A DNA stretch of 14,393 bases from Candidatus Hydrogenedentota bacterium (GCA_022706165.1 JAKJDA010000017.1:2375-16767); one strand, 5' to 3'. Positions 1-6,980 are shown, numbered from the stretch's first letter. Notes: generated by a model not told the origin, from the letters alone. Made by a program: numbers and translations.

Positions 1-950
1 TCGGGGCGCGCGATCCGCTCGGCATTCGCCCCCTGGTGATCGGCGAACTGAACGGCAAATTCATTCTCGCGTCGGAGACCTGCGCGCTCGACATCATCGA
101 CGCCGAACGAGTGCGCGAACTCGAACCCGGCGAAGTCGTCGTCATCAATCAACACGGCGTGGAAGCCTTCAAGCCCTTCGCGCCCGCCAAGCCGCAGCCC
201 TGCATCTTCGAATTCATCTACGTAGCGCGGCCCGACAGCGTGATTTTCGGAAAAAGCGTCGATGACGTGCGCAAACAGCTTGGCCGGCATTTGGCCCGCC
301 AGGCCCCCGTCGACGCCGACATCGTAATGGCCGTGCCCGATTCCTCCAATCAAGCCGCCTTGGGATACTCGCACGAATCCGGCATCCCGTTTGACATGGG
401 CTTCATCCGCAACCACTACGTAGGCCGCACCTTCATCGAACCCGACCAAACCATCCGCGACTTCGGCGTGAAGATCAAGCTGAACCCCGCCCGCAGCGCC
501 ATCGAGGACAAACGCATCGTCCTTATCGACGACAGCATCGTCCGAGGCACGACCGCCAAAAAAATCATCAAAATGCTGCGGCGATGCGGCGTGAAAGAAA
601 TCCACTTCCGAATCAGTTCGCCGCCGATCATCAACTCCTGTCACTACGGCATCGACACCCCCCAACGAGAACGCCTAATCGCCTCGAACATGACCGTCGA
701 CCAGATTCGCGAACACCTCGGCGTCGACAGCCTCGTCTACCTGAGCATCGAGAACCTGGCGGCGGCGGCGGGATTGACCGCCGACCAATGCTGCCTCGCC
801 TGCTTCAACAACCGCTATCCCACCCCCATCCCTTCCGAATTCGGCCCGGCGAAAAACAACCTCCGCCACCAAGACAGCAGCACCGATTTGCTCGACATGG
901 GATTGGGCATGGGCATGGGATCAATCCCGAACGTATGGTCCGGCCGTTGA
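1..950 (+). CDS. purF: Amidophosphoribosyltransferase, 3' part (5' end outside window)
   Basis: Catalyses the first committed step of purine synthesis: PRPP plus glutamine to 5-phosphoribosylamine, in the cytoplasm. The gene is already open at base 3 (codons reading RDPLGIRPLVIGEL), so the GTG at 36 is internal, not a start. About 315 residues are visible; the N-terminal Ntn glutaminase part with its Cys nucleophile is mostly missing. The PRPP-binding loop (RIVLIDDSIVRGTT) lies at about 516-557. Four cysteines match the [4Fe-4S] ligands of the Bacillus subtilis-type enzyme: one in KPQPCIFEF (about 201), one in SCHYGIDTP (about 639), and the CLAC pair (about 792-803). A further 42 or so residues follow the CLAC segment, including a GMGMG stretch. 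The next gene starts 60 bases on with its own ribosome binding site. The family assignment is secure. Confidence 0.96.
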   Translation, partial: GARDPLGIRPLVIGELNGKFILASETCALDIIDAERVRELEPGEVVVINQHGVEAFKPFAPAKPQPCIFEFIYVARPDSVIFGKSVDDVRKQLGRHLARQAPVDADIVMAVPDSSNQAALGYSHESGIPFDMGFIRNHYVGRTFIEPDQTIRDFGVKIKLNPARSAIEDKRIVLIDDSIVRGTTAKKIIKMLRRCGVKEIHFRISSPPIINSCHYGIDTPQRERLIASNMTVDQIREHLGVDSLVYLSIENLAAAAGLTADQCCLACFNNRYPTPIPSEFGPAKNNLRHQDSSTDLLDMGLGMGMGSIPNVWSGR

Positions 951-1010
951 CAAGACCGCGCGGGCGCAAACCACAACCAAGCCGCCGCGAAACGGACAAA
1001 GGAAACGATC

Positions 1011-1952
1011 GTGCCGGTTAGCACCTCGGTACATATCAGCCACTGCATTGCGCAAATCATCTCCCTGAACCCGCGATCCATCCTGGACATCGGCTGCGGC
1101 TTCGGCCTGTGGGGCTTCCTGTGCCGCGAATACCTCGACGTCATGAACGAACGCGTCCAGCCGGACCAATGGCGCATCCGCATCGACGGCATCGAACTCT
1201 TCGAGCCGTACATCCAGGCCCATCAACGCGCACTGTACTCTTCCCTCCGCATCGGCGACATCCGAGACATCGCGCCGGAACTCGACGCCTACGACCTCAT
1301 CATCGCGGGCGACGTCATCGAACACCTCGACAAGGACGACGCCCTGCGCGTGCTGCAGCACCTGTATGACAAAGCGTCCGTCGCCCTCATGGTGAACATC
1401 CCCATCGGCCTGGGCTGGGACCACCCCGAACGACATGGAAACCCCGGCGAATTGCACCGCAGCGTCTGGGACGCCGCCGACTTCGCGCAATACGCCCCCC
1501 AATCCGCCCTGTTCGATTTGCCCTGCGGAAAATACGGAACTTTCCTCTGTCTCAAGGCCCAAAATCCTCTCGCCCGCGCAGAAAACTTATACAGCGCCGC
1601 CTTGGCCTGCGAGGCGCGCGGCGATCAAAACGCCGCCATCGAACATCTTCGCCAGGCCGCCGAACTCGACCCCGCACAAGAAGCCGTCATCGAAATACTG
1701 GCCGACCTATTGCTGCAACAAGGCGACTTGCCCGAAGCCGTGCGCGTGCTCGACGCCGCCGCGGCCGCCAACCCCGCCTTTCACTACGCCAAACTTGCCG
1801 CCGCTCAAATACTGATCGCCGCCTGCCGCTACTCGGCGGCCCGCGCACGCCTGGAAACGCTCCTCGCCGACGCAACCACTCCAGAGCCCTTTATGCGGCA
1901 AGCCGACGAGTTGCGGCAGCAAATACTGTCAAAAACAAACTCCGCCCCGTGA
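1011..1952 (+). CDS. Class I SAM-dependent methyltransferase with C-terminal TPR repeats
   Basis: A 313-residue protein. Residues 23-180 form a Rossmann-type methyltransferase domain. Motif I is DIGCGFG (26-32), the acidic strand-2 end is GIELFEP (E62), and motif IV is IIAGDVIEHLDKDD (about 97-110), which resembles the methyltransferase 11/UbiG-like group. Residues 190-288 are helical, with TPR spacing (AAIEHLRQAAELDP, then EAVRVLDAAAAANP), giving two to three repeats likely used for protein contacts. The GTG start at 1011 is chosen because AAAGGA lies at 998-1003, seven bases upstream, and because the methyltransferase fold begins just after it. There is no signal peptide or membrane segment. 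It lies between purF and a diguanylate cyclase gene, 28 bases from the latter, so co-transcription is plausible. The substrate is unknown; context suggests neither purine nor polysaccharide methylation firmly. Confidence 0.85.
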   Translation: MPVSTSVHISHCIAQIISLNPRSILDIGCGFGLWGFLCREYLDVMNERVQPDQWRIRIDGIELFEPYIQAHQRALYSSLRIGDIRDIAPELDAYDLIIAGDVIEHLDKDDALRVLQHLYDKASVALMVNIPIGLGWDHPERHGNPGELHRSVWDAADFAQYAPQSALFDLPCGKYGTFLCLKAQNPLARAENLYSAALACEARGDQNAAIEHLRQAAELDPAQEAVIEILADLLLQQGDLPEAVRVLDAAAAANPAFHYAKLAAAQILIAACRYSAARARLETLLADATTPEPFMRQADELRQQILSKTNSAP

Positions 1953-1980
1953 AACCCCGAACCCGCACACGAGCAACCCC

Positions 1981-3102
1981 ATGATCCCTCCCCGCAAACC
2001 AACCGCCAAACCCCGGGCCCCGCGCAAACGCAAACCAACGCCCCCACACATCCCTCCAACCGCAAACGACGCGCTCGCCCGCGACTACGAGTCCTTGCAC
2101 CGCAGCTACCTCGCACTGCGTCGCGAAGTGGACCAACTCAGCACTCTGCGCGAAATCGGCCTCGCCATCGCAGGCATTCTAGACTTGAACGAAGTCCTCG
2201 CAAGCATAGCCCGCGTCGTGCAAGGCGAATTGGAAGTGCGCCGCCTGACCCTCTACGAAGTTTCTCAAGACACGCAGACGCTACAACCCATCATCGCCCA
2301 ATACGGCGACGACCTGATCCGGAAAAATCGACTCCAGGAAGAAAGCGCCTCGCTCCGCGGAACGACCCTCGGAACAGCGCTGCTGAACCGGAACGTAGTC
2401 ATCGAGACAAACGCTTTCGGAAGCGTCGCCGACATCCCCCTCGTGGCAAACAACGAACTGCTCGGCATGATGCGCTTGGAAGACCGGCGAGACGGACGCC
2501 CATTCTGCGACGACGACGCCGCGCTCTTCCGGCTGCTCGCGTCGCACATCGCCGTCGCCATCGCCAACGCGCGCCTGTACGCCCTCGCCGTAACCGACGG
2601 ACTGACCGGACTCTATGTCCGCCGATATTTTGATCTGCGCATGGACGAAGAATTTCACCAAGCGCGACGCTACGGACGCGCCTTCTCCCTGCTCCTCTTC
2701 GACATCGACCATTTCAAGCGCATTAACGACGTCCATGGACACCCAACCGGCGACGCCGCATTGCGCACATTCGCCGATCTGCTGCGCCGCAACACGCGTC
2801 GCGCCGACGTCTGCTGCCGCTACGGCGGCGAAGAAATGGCCGTCATTCTCCCGGAAACGCGCCTCCAGGACGCCGTCCCGCTCGCAGAAAAACTCTGCGA
2901 CGTCGTGCGAAAGCATCCTTTCCCCCGACAGGACGGCGCACATCTGCAACTCACCACGAGCATCGGCGTGGCAGAATACTGCTCCGCCTTCGAATCCGCG
3001 TCCGATGTCGTACGCGCCGCCGATCACGTTCTGTACAAAGCCAAGGAAAGCGGACGGGACCGCGTGGGCGTCTGGAAAAACGCGGCCCCAACAGACAATT
3101 GA
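1981..3102 (+). CDS. GAF-GGDEF diguanylate cyclase
   Basis: A 373-residue protein expected to make cyclic di-GMP from two GTP. The first 30 residues are a basic, proline-rich tail. Residues 33-60 could form a short coiled coil, a GAF sensor domain spans about 55-200, and the GGDEF domain spans about 203-365. The GGDEF domain shows the metal-binding FDIDHFKRIND (D241, N249), the active-site loop GGEEM (282-286; Glu in the third position, as in many active cyclases, but Met where Phe is usual), and an RxxD inhibitory site (R273 to D276) exactly five residues before the loop. Product feedback inhibition is therefore likely. No transmembrane segment or receiver domain is seen, so the input is presumably a cytosolic ligand or partner bound by GAF. 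No strong Shine-Dalgarno precedes the ATG. The stop codon overlaps the -35 element of a tRNA promoter. Confidence 0.93.
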   Translation: MIPPRKPTAKPRAPRKRKPTPPHIPPTANDALARDYESLHRSYLALRREVDQLSTLREIGLAIAGILDLNEVLASIARVVQGELEVRRLTLYEVSQDTQTLQPIIAQYGDDLIRKNRLQEESASLRGTTLGTALLNRNVVIETNAFGSVADIPLVANNELLGMMRLEDRRDGRPFCDDDAALFRLLASHIAVAIANARLYALAVTDGLTGLYVRRYFDLRMDEEFHQARRYGRAFSLLLFDIDHFKRINDVHGHPTGDAALRTFADLLRRNTRRADVCCRYGGEEMAVILPETRLQDAVPLAEKLCDVVRKHPFPRQDGAHLQLTTSIGVAEYCSAFESASDVVRAADHVLYKAKESGRDRVGVWKNAAPTDN

Positions 3103-3127
3103 ACCCGCTCACGCCGGATGATATAAT
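3099..3127 (+). promoter_or_regulatory. sigma70-type promoter P1 upstream of the tRNA pair
   Basis: TTGAAC (3099-3104) and TATAAT (3122-3127) are separated by exactly 17 bases. The -35 overlaps the stop codon of the diguanylate cyclase gene. Initiation would fall near 3134, about 44 bases upstream of tRNA-Phe. The call rests on consensus match and position only. Confidence 0.7.
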
Positions 3128-3135
3128 GCCCCCGC

Positions 3136-3164
3136 TTGACACAAGCGCAGGCAATGAGTATGCT
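3136..3164 (+). promoter_or_regulatory. sigma70-type promoter P2, proximal tRNA promoter
   Basis: A perfect TTGACA (3136-3141) is followed after 17 bases by TATGCT (3159-3164). Initiation is predicted near 3171, leaving a 5' leader of only about seven bases before tRNA-Phe. This is the stronger candidate for the tRNA genes. Together with P1 it makes a tandem arrangement with the two -10 boxes 37 bases apart. Confidence 0.75.
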
Positions 3165-3177
3165 CTTTCCTGCCGGT

Positions 3178-3253
<76 letters not shown>

Positions 3254-3261
3254 TCTTCTTT

Positions 3262-3337
3262 GCTGGAGTAGCTCAGTAGGTAGAGCGCATCACTCGTAAT
3301 GATGAGGTCCGGGGTTCGATTCCCCGCTCCAGCTCCA
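3262..3337 (+). tRNA. tRNA-Thr (anticodon CGT)
   Basis: Acceptor GCTGGAG pairs with CTCCAGC, the D-stem is GCTC/GAGC, the anticodon stem is CATCA/TGATG around loop CTCGTAA, the variable loop is AGGTC, and the T-stem is CGGGG/CCCCG with loop TTCGATT. The anticodon CGT reads ACG (Thr). CCA is encoded at 3335-3337. No convincing intrinsic terminator follows (only a 5-bp GCCGC/GCGGC hairpin without a T-run), so transcription may continue into the HTH-receiver gene 60 bases downstream. Confidence 0.97.
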
Positions 3338-3397
3338 GGAAAAATCTTGCGCCGCCGCGGAGCGGCTGTGCGATAACGCGGACATGAAGAGTTCAGT

Positions 3398-3976
3398 ATG
3401 GAAACCAAGCAATCCTTCAGCACCTCGGAAGTAGCCAAGTACTGCCACGTTACGGCCGACACTATCCGCAAATGGGCGGAGGCCGGCCGCATCAAGGTAT
3501 TCAAGACGCCGGGCGGTCACCGGCGCATCCGCCGCGAGGACCTCGTCAAGTTTCTCCGCGAAAACAGCATCCCCGTACACGGCGACCTAAGCAACACGGG
3601 CATGAAAATACTCGTCGTCGACAGCGAACGCCCTGTAATCACCATGGTGCGCCGGTTTCTCGAACGCGCCCCGTCCGCCTTTCTCATCGAAGCCGCCCAC
3701 GACGCCTTCGACGCGGGATTCCAAGTCGCCACATTCCGTCCCGACATCCTCTTTCTCGACATGGGATTGCCCGGAATCGACAGCATGGAAATGTGCCGGC
3801 GCCTCAGGGAACTGCCAGAATTCGTCAATCTGCAAATCATAGCGACCTTCGCGCAAGACCACGAAGATGCGACCTTGCGCGCCCTGGAAAACGGCGCGCG
3901 AGCCACCTTGCGGAAATCCTTCACCCCCGACGACCTGCGCCGGGCGCTGGCAAAAGTCGGCGTGGAAGTCATCTAA
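3398..3976 (+). CDS. BldC/MerR-like helix-turn-helix protein with C-terminal receiver domain
   Basis: A 192-residue cytoplasmic regulator. Residues 6-55 match the excisionase/BldC-type winged HTH: STSEVAKYCHVTADTIRKW is the helix-turn-helix and FKTPGGHRRIRREDL is the wing. Residues 68-190 are a response-regulator receiver: acidic residues D75 and E77 (VVDSE instead of the usual DD pair), phospho-acceptor D121 in FLDMGLPG, switch residue T150 and conserved K173 in LRKSF. All positions needed for phosphorylation are present. The order is unusual because DNA-binding domains normally follow the receiver. A moderate ribosome binding site, GAAGAG (3386-3391), lies 6 bases before the ATG. No histidine kinase is in the window. 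The gene may be read from the tRNA promoters. The regulon is unknown. Confidence 0.9.
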   Translation: METKQSFSTSEVAKYCHVTADTIRKWAEAGRIKVFKTPGGHRRIRREDLVKFLRENSIPVHGDLSNTGMKILVVDSERPVITMVRRFLERAPSAFLIEAAHDAFDAGFQVATFRPDILFLDMGLPGIDSMEMCRRLRELPEFVNLQIIATFAQDHEDATLRALENGARATLRKSFTPDDLRRALAKVGVEVI

Positions 3977-4007
3977 GGGCTTCGTGAACGCCTCCCCAAG
4001 GCAAAAA

Positions 4008-4013
4008 GAAAGG
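4008..4013 (+). promoter_or_regulatory. Ribosome binding site of the 27-residue peptide gene
   Basis: GAAAGG sits eight bases before the ATG at 4022, inside a purine-rich run that starts at 4003. It is better than the site of several larger genes here and is the main reason to believe the tiny reading frame downstream. Confidence 0.5.
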
Positions 4014-4021
4014 CGACAGAA

Positions 4022-4105
4022 ATGGGCTCTTTTCTTCAGATACTGCTGATCCCGATCTACCTCTTGTTGCTGATCCTGGGGCCGCTGTTCGGTCTGTACT
4101 ACTGA
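4022..4105 (+). CDS. Small hydrophobic membrane peptide, 27 residues
   Basis: ATG to TGA encodes 27 residues: the N-terminus is MGSFLQILL, the C-terminus GPLFGLYY, and the core is nearly all Leu/Ile with two prolines. It would form one short transmembrane segment with no charged residue at all. It has a well-placed GAAAGG ribosome binding site and begins 45 bases after the HTH-receiver gene stop, so it could be the last gene of that transcript. Its codons include TCT, TTT and CTT, unlike the strongly C-ending codons of the upstream genes. It ends 27 bases before the convergent rimO stop, with no terminator between. I do not recognise a family. It could be a regulatory micropeptide, a toxin-like peptide or a chance frame. 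Confidence 0.5.
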   Translation: MGSFLQILLIPIYLLLLILGPLFGLYY

Positions 4106-4132
4106 TCCAAGCCTCCAATCGACGCCACGTCC

Positions 4133-5089
4133 TCACGCGACCGCACGCCCGAACACGTCGTACGTCTCCGCGCGCGTCAGGACGACCTCCACAAAATCCC
4201 CGGGCGCGACCGGGCCCTCTGCCTCGAAAAACACCGCGCCATCCACTTCCGGAGCCTCCCCCGCGCTCCGCCCCATCCACATCGACCGGACCGCATCAAA
4301 CTCCTCCACAAGCACCCGAACGCGCCGCCCCACCCGCGCCTCGTTCCGCTCGGCAGTGATCCGAGCCTGCAATTCCATCACCTCCCGCCAGCGCTTATCC
4401 CGCGTGCGCTTGCCCACCTGCTTCATCTCCGCCGCAGGCGTTCCCTCCTCCTCCAAATACGGAAACGCTCCCAGCCAATCAAAACGAAGCCGCTTCATCC
4501 CCTCCAATAAACGCCTGTGGGCCGCAGGGGTTTCACCGGGAAAACCTGCAAGCAGGGTCGTCCGCAACACAACGCCCGGAACGTCCCGCCGAAGCCGTTC
4601 CACAAGCGCGAAGACGTCAACTTCACGGCAGGGACGCCTCATCGCGCACAACACCTCTTCGTCCAGGTGTTGCAGCGGAATGTCCAGATACGGCGTCACC
4701 TTGGATTCCTGACGAAGCGTCTCGACCAGCGCGTCCGTGATCCCCCCCGGATAGCAATACATGCAACGCACCCAAAAATCGCCTTCCAACGCGCACAGGT
4801 CACGCAACAACTCCGGCAGACGATACCTCCGATCACGGTCCTGCCCATACGCGGCGACATCCTGCGCGACAAGCACGAGCTCCCGCACGCCCTGATCCAG
4901 CAAACCGCGCGCCTCTCGGAGCAACGCCTCGCCGGGAACCGATCGCAGCGGCCCCTTCATCCCTGGAATAGCGCAAAACGTGCACGCATGATTGCAGCCA
5001 TCGGCGATCTTCAAAAACGCATACGGTTTGTCGTCCAGCCGCTTACGCCGACTGAAGCCACACCCCTCAACCCGAGGCTCCGCCGCCAC
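4133..5089 (-). CDS. rimO: RimO C-terminal part: radical SAM and TRAM domains (split by frameshift)
   Basis: Second part of the S12 methylthiotransferase, which adds a methylthio group to an Asp of ribosomal protein S12. The radical SAM [4Fe-4S] motif is CNHACTFC (Cys 32, 36 and 39, counting from the GTG at 5089), preceded by PYAFLKIADG. The TRAM-like end (about 250-318) contains APEVDG, typical of RimO rather than MiaB. This frame is open only from 5122 downward and lacks the UPF0004 domain, which lies in another frame at 5067-5465. The two overlap by 23 bases. The parts sum to about 445 residues, the usual RimO length, so one ancestral gene is certain. Either the sequence carries an indel, the gene is broken, or the ribosome shifts frame. 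An independent GTG start at 5089 would give a protein without the N-terminal cluster domain. Confidence 0.88.
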   Translation of the reverse strand: MAAEPRVEGCGFSRRKRLDDKPYAFLKIADGCNHACTFCAIPGMKGPLRSVPGEALLREARGLLDQGVRELVLVAQDVAAYGQDRDRRYRLPELLRDLCALEGDFWVRCMYCYPGGITDALVETLRQESKVTPYLDIPLQHLDEEVLCAMRRPCREVDVFALVERLRRDVPGVVLRTTLLAGFPGETPAAHRRLLEGMKRLRFDWLGAFPYLEEEGTPAAEMKQVGKRTRDKRWREVMELQARITAERNEARVGRRVRVLVEEFDAVRSMWMGRSAGEAPEVDGAVFFEAEGPVAPGDFVEVVLTRAETYDVFGRAVA

Positions 5090-5465
5090 AATGTGGCGCG
5101 CCGGCGCGCCAGAGCAGGTCGCTCAAAGACTCCAATTGCCCCACCCCGGCAATGCCATCAATCTCCGGCATTTCGGCAAGCAGTTCCTCCGCATACCGCT
5201 GCGCCAAACAACCCGTCACGAAAAGCCGCAAACGCCCCCCCGATTCACGCTTGCGCCCCCCCCATTCCAAGATGCACGAAATGGATTGTTCCTTGGCGTC
5301 ACAAATAAAACCGCAGGTGGCGATCACGACGGCATCAAGTTCCTCAGGACCATCCAACGACGGAGACGGCACAACCTCGCAGCCGGCCTCGTCAAGAAGC
5401 CCCGCCAAGTGCTCGTTGTCGACCGTGTTCTTGTCGCAACCCAGCGTGACAATCCCGACACGCAT
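5067..5465 (-). CDS. rimO: RimO N-terminal part: UPF0004 (methylthiotransferase) domain, truncated by frameshift
   Basis: First part of rimO: 132 residues starting MRVGIVTLGCDKN. It carries the three cysteines that hold the auxiliary [4Fe-4S] cluster: C10 in LGCDKN, C51 in ATCGF and C86 in TGCLAQ. The frame runs into TGA at 5067 just after LLWRAGAPH, where RimO should pass through a short linker into the radical SAM domain. That domain is found in a different frame from 5122 down to 4133. The ATG at 5465 is chosen because the family begins at this point; a TTG at 5495 is in frame but would overlap the esterase gene. It lies 22 bases after the acetylesterase stop and is probably in the same transcript. 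Alone it should be inactive. Confidence 0.87.
   Translation of the reverse strand: MRVGIVTLGCDKNTVDNEHLAGLLDEAGCEVVPSPSLDGPEELDAVVIATCGFICDAKEQSISCILEWGGRKRESGGRLRLFVTGCLAQRYAEELLAEMPEIDGIAGVGQLESLSDLLWRAGAPHCGGGASG
5095..5110. repeat. 16-nt perfect GC palindrome at the rimO frame break
   Basis: GGCGCGCC occurs twice back to back, giving a 16-base self-complementary sequence made only of G and C. It lies inside the 56-base interval (5067-5122) in which both rimO frames are open, so the frame change must occur at or close to it. Such a hairpin-prone block is a typical place for sequencing or replication slippage. Confidence 0.85.
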
Positions 5466-5487
5466 CCGAGGCTTGTCGCCCGCCACC

Positions 5488-6819
5488 CTATCCAATGCTC
5501 ACCGGACCAAACACGGGCGCGGCAAAGGATTTGTCCCGCAGGTTCGTGGCGGGACTGAAGCCGCGGCCGTACCACAAGCGCGCGCCGGACTGCACGGAAT
5601 GCGCCAGCCGGAGAAACACCTTGCTGCCATTGGCCTTCGCCGACACAAGAGGCACGCGCGTCCCGTCCGCGTCTTCGACAAAAAAGCCCCAAACGTGGGA
5701 CGAAGGCGCAAGCTTGCCGCGCACGTTTTTGTAGGTAATGCGCACTTCCATGCGCGCATCATCCTCGAAACGGACTTTATCGGGAGCCAAACCCAACGCC
5801 CCCCTCTTCTCGTATGCCAGCGCGCGCGCCAACTCCGCCAAACGCACGCCCAACCGGCGGCACGAAATCGAATCGTTATGAATCACGTCGCTCATCGTGC
5901 TGTCAATGGCCGCCGCCATGGCGACGTTGTCGATCTCCGACGCCAATTCAAGTTGCGCCTGCTGAATTTGGTTCCAAGAAACCGGCGAATTTGCAATCTC
6001 GTCCATGAAAAACCGCCCTATCTGCACATAGAGAAACGGCAACCGAGGCGAACCGAAATCACTGCGCATCGCAGCGACAAGCGCCTTCATGCGATCCTTG
6101 TACAACCGAGCCGCCTCCGGATTGGCGTCGCTCTCCCCCTGATACCAAATCACCCCCGCCACCTTGCCGCCGCAGGCATTCACCCGGCGCAGCATCGATC
6201 CATACAGAGACGCCCCGCCCTCCGATTTCTTTTGCGGATCCCATTGCTCCATGCTTGTGCCGCCATGCGAACAGACCAACAGCCCCACCGGCACGCCAGC
6301 GATCTTGCATATCTCCTTCCCGAACCGCACGCCTATGCTCCCGCCATATTCGCGAAACGCACGGTCCTGCGCGCGCAACGCCTCGATATCGGCATCCGGC
6401 GCAGGCCAATGAACCGGATCGCGCGAATCCAACACGCGACACAAAGGATCTTTTGCCACGCCCCACGCATCGTCGTGGTAAAACGCATGCACCATCCGCG
6501 AAGGCGGTTCAAGATCGACGAGTTTCGCGCAGCCGTCCATGTTCGACTGACCCGCCATCACCCACAGATCGCCTACCAGCAACCCCGTCGCGGATTTGAC
6601 GCCGCCGCCGCGCAACTCGACCTCCAACGTGTACGGTCCGCCCGCCGGAATGCCCGGAATGCTTCCTGTCGACATATGCCACGGCTTGATGATCCGCTTG
6701 CCCGCAAGAACCCTGGCCTTCACCGGAGCATCCGTCTTGAACACAATCGCGGCGACATTGCTCTCGTTGCGCTGAAACACCCGGTTTTTCGCGGGCATCT
6801 CCAAAATCGATCCAGCCAT
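5488..6819 (-). CDS. Sialate O-acetylesterase-like SGNH hydrolase (SASA family)
   Basis: A 443-residue esterase of the SASA/CE6-like SGNH group, expected to remove O-acetyl groups from sugars. Block I is WVMAGQSNMDG (nucleophile Ser92). The family's middle blocks are HGGTSMEQW (185-193) and VIWYQGESD (about 223-231), and the catalytic Asp/His pair is in DVIHND (D311, H314). An Ig-like beta region precedes the catalytic core and a beta-rich tail follows it. The ATG at 6819 is chosen because AAAGGAG lies five bases upstream; the frame stays open to 7329, but that extension overlaps mutY. Unlike most relatives there is no signal peptide, so the product looks cytosolic. It follows mutY by 161 bases and precedes rimO by 22. 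The substrate is unknown. Confidence 0.88.
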   Translation of the reverse strand: MAGSILEMPAKNRVFQRNESNVAAIVFKTDAPVKARVLAGKRIIKPWHMSTGSIPGIPAGGPYTLEVELRGGGVKSATGLLVGDLWVMAGQSNMDGCAKLVDLEPPSRMVHAFYHDDAWGVAKDPLCRVLDSRDPVHWPAPDADIEALRAQDRAFREYGGSIGVRFGKEICKIAGVPVGLLVCSHGGTSMEQWDPQKKSEGGASLYGSMLRRVNACGGKVAGVIWYQGESDANPEAARLYKDRMKALVAAMRSDFGSPRLPFLYVQIGRFFMDEIANSPVSWNQIQQAQLELASEIDNVAMAAAIDSTMSDVIHNDSISCRRLGVRLAELARALAYEKRGALGLAPDKVRFEDDARMEVRITYKNVRGKLAPSSHVWGFFVEDADGTRVPLVSAKANGSKVFLRLAHSVQSGARLWYGRGFSPATNLRDKSFAAPVFGPVSIG

Positions 6820-6824
6820 AACGA

Positions 6825-6831
6825 CTCCTTT
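6825..6831 (-). promoter_or_regulatory. Ribosome binding site fixing the acetylesterase start
   Basis: On the - strand this reads AAAGGAG, five bases before the ATG at 6819. It decides against the much longer open frame that runs back into mutY. Confidence 0.8.
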
Positions 6832-6980
6832 CGCGCTATCGCGCATCATGCCTGCCGCGCCAAAGCTATATCCGGTGCGCGACGCGCCAACTCCGCGCCC
6901 AAACAAAACGCCTCCGATGCATCCGCCTGGATGGATCGGCGAGACAGAACGGACAGCATACCAAAAACCTCCGCCGCCGC

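Noticed and set aside
921..1562. 213-codon - strand frame opposite the methyltransferase
   Set aside because: It is a shadow of the + strand gene with no domain or ribosome binding site.
3346..3372. Possible terminator after tRNA-Thr
   Set aside because: The GCCGC/GCGGC hairpin is only five base pairs with no T-run, too weak to call.
5067..5122. Programmed ribosomal frameshift in rimO
   Set aside because: No classic slippery heptamer or +1 shift site is visible, and RimO is not known to need recoding, so it is kept only as an alternative.
5466..5495. TTG start giving RimO ten extra residues
   Set aside because: It would overlap the esterase gene, and RimO proteins begin at the MRVGIVTLGC position.
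6832..6846. GCGC-GATA-GCGC hairpin upstream of the acetylesterase
   Set aside because: Four-base stems of GCGC are expected by chance in such GC-rich DNA.
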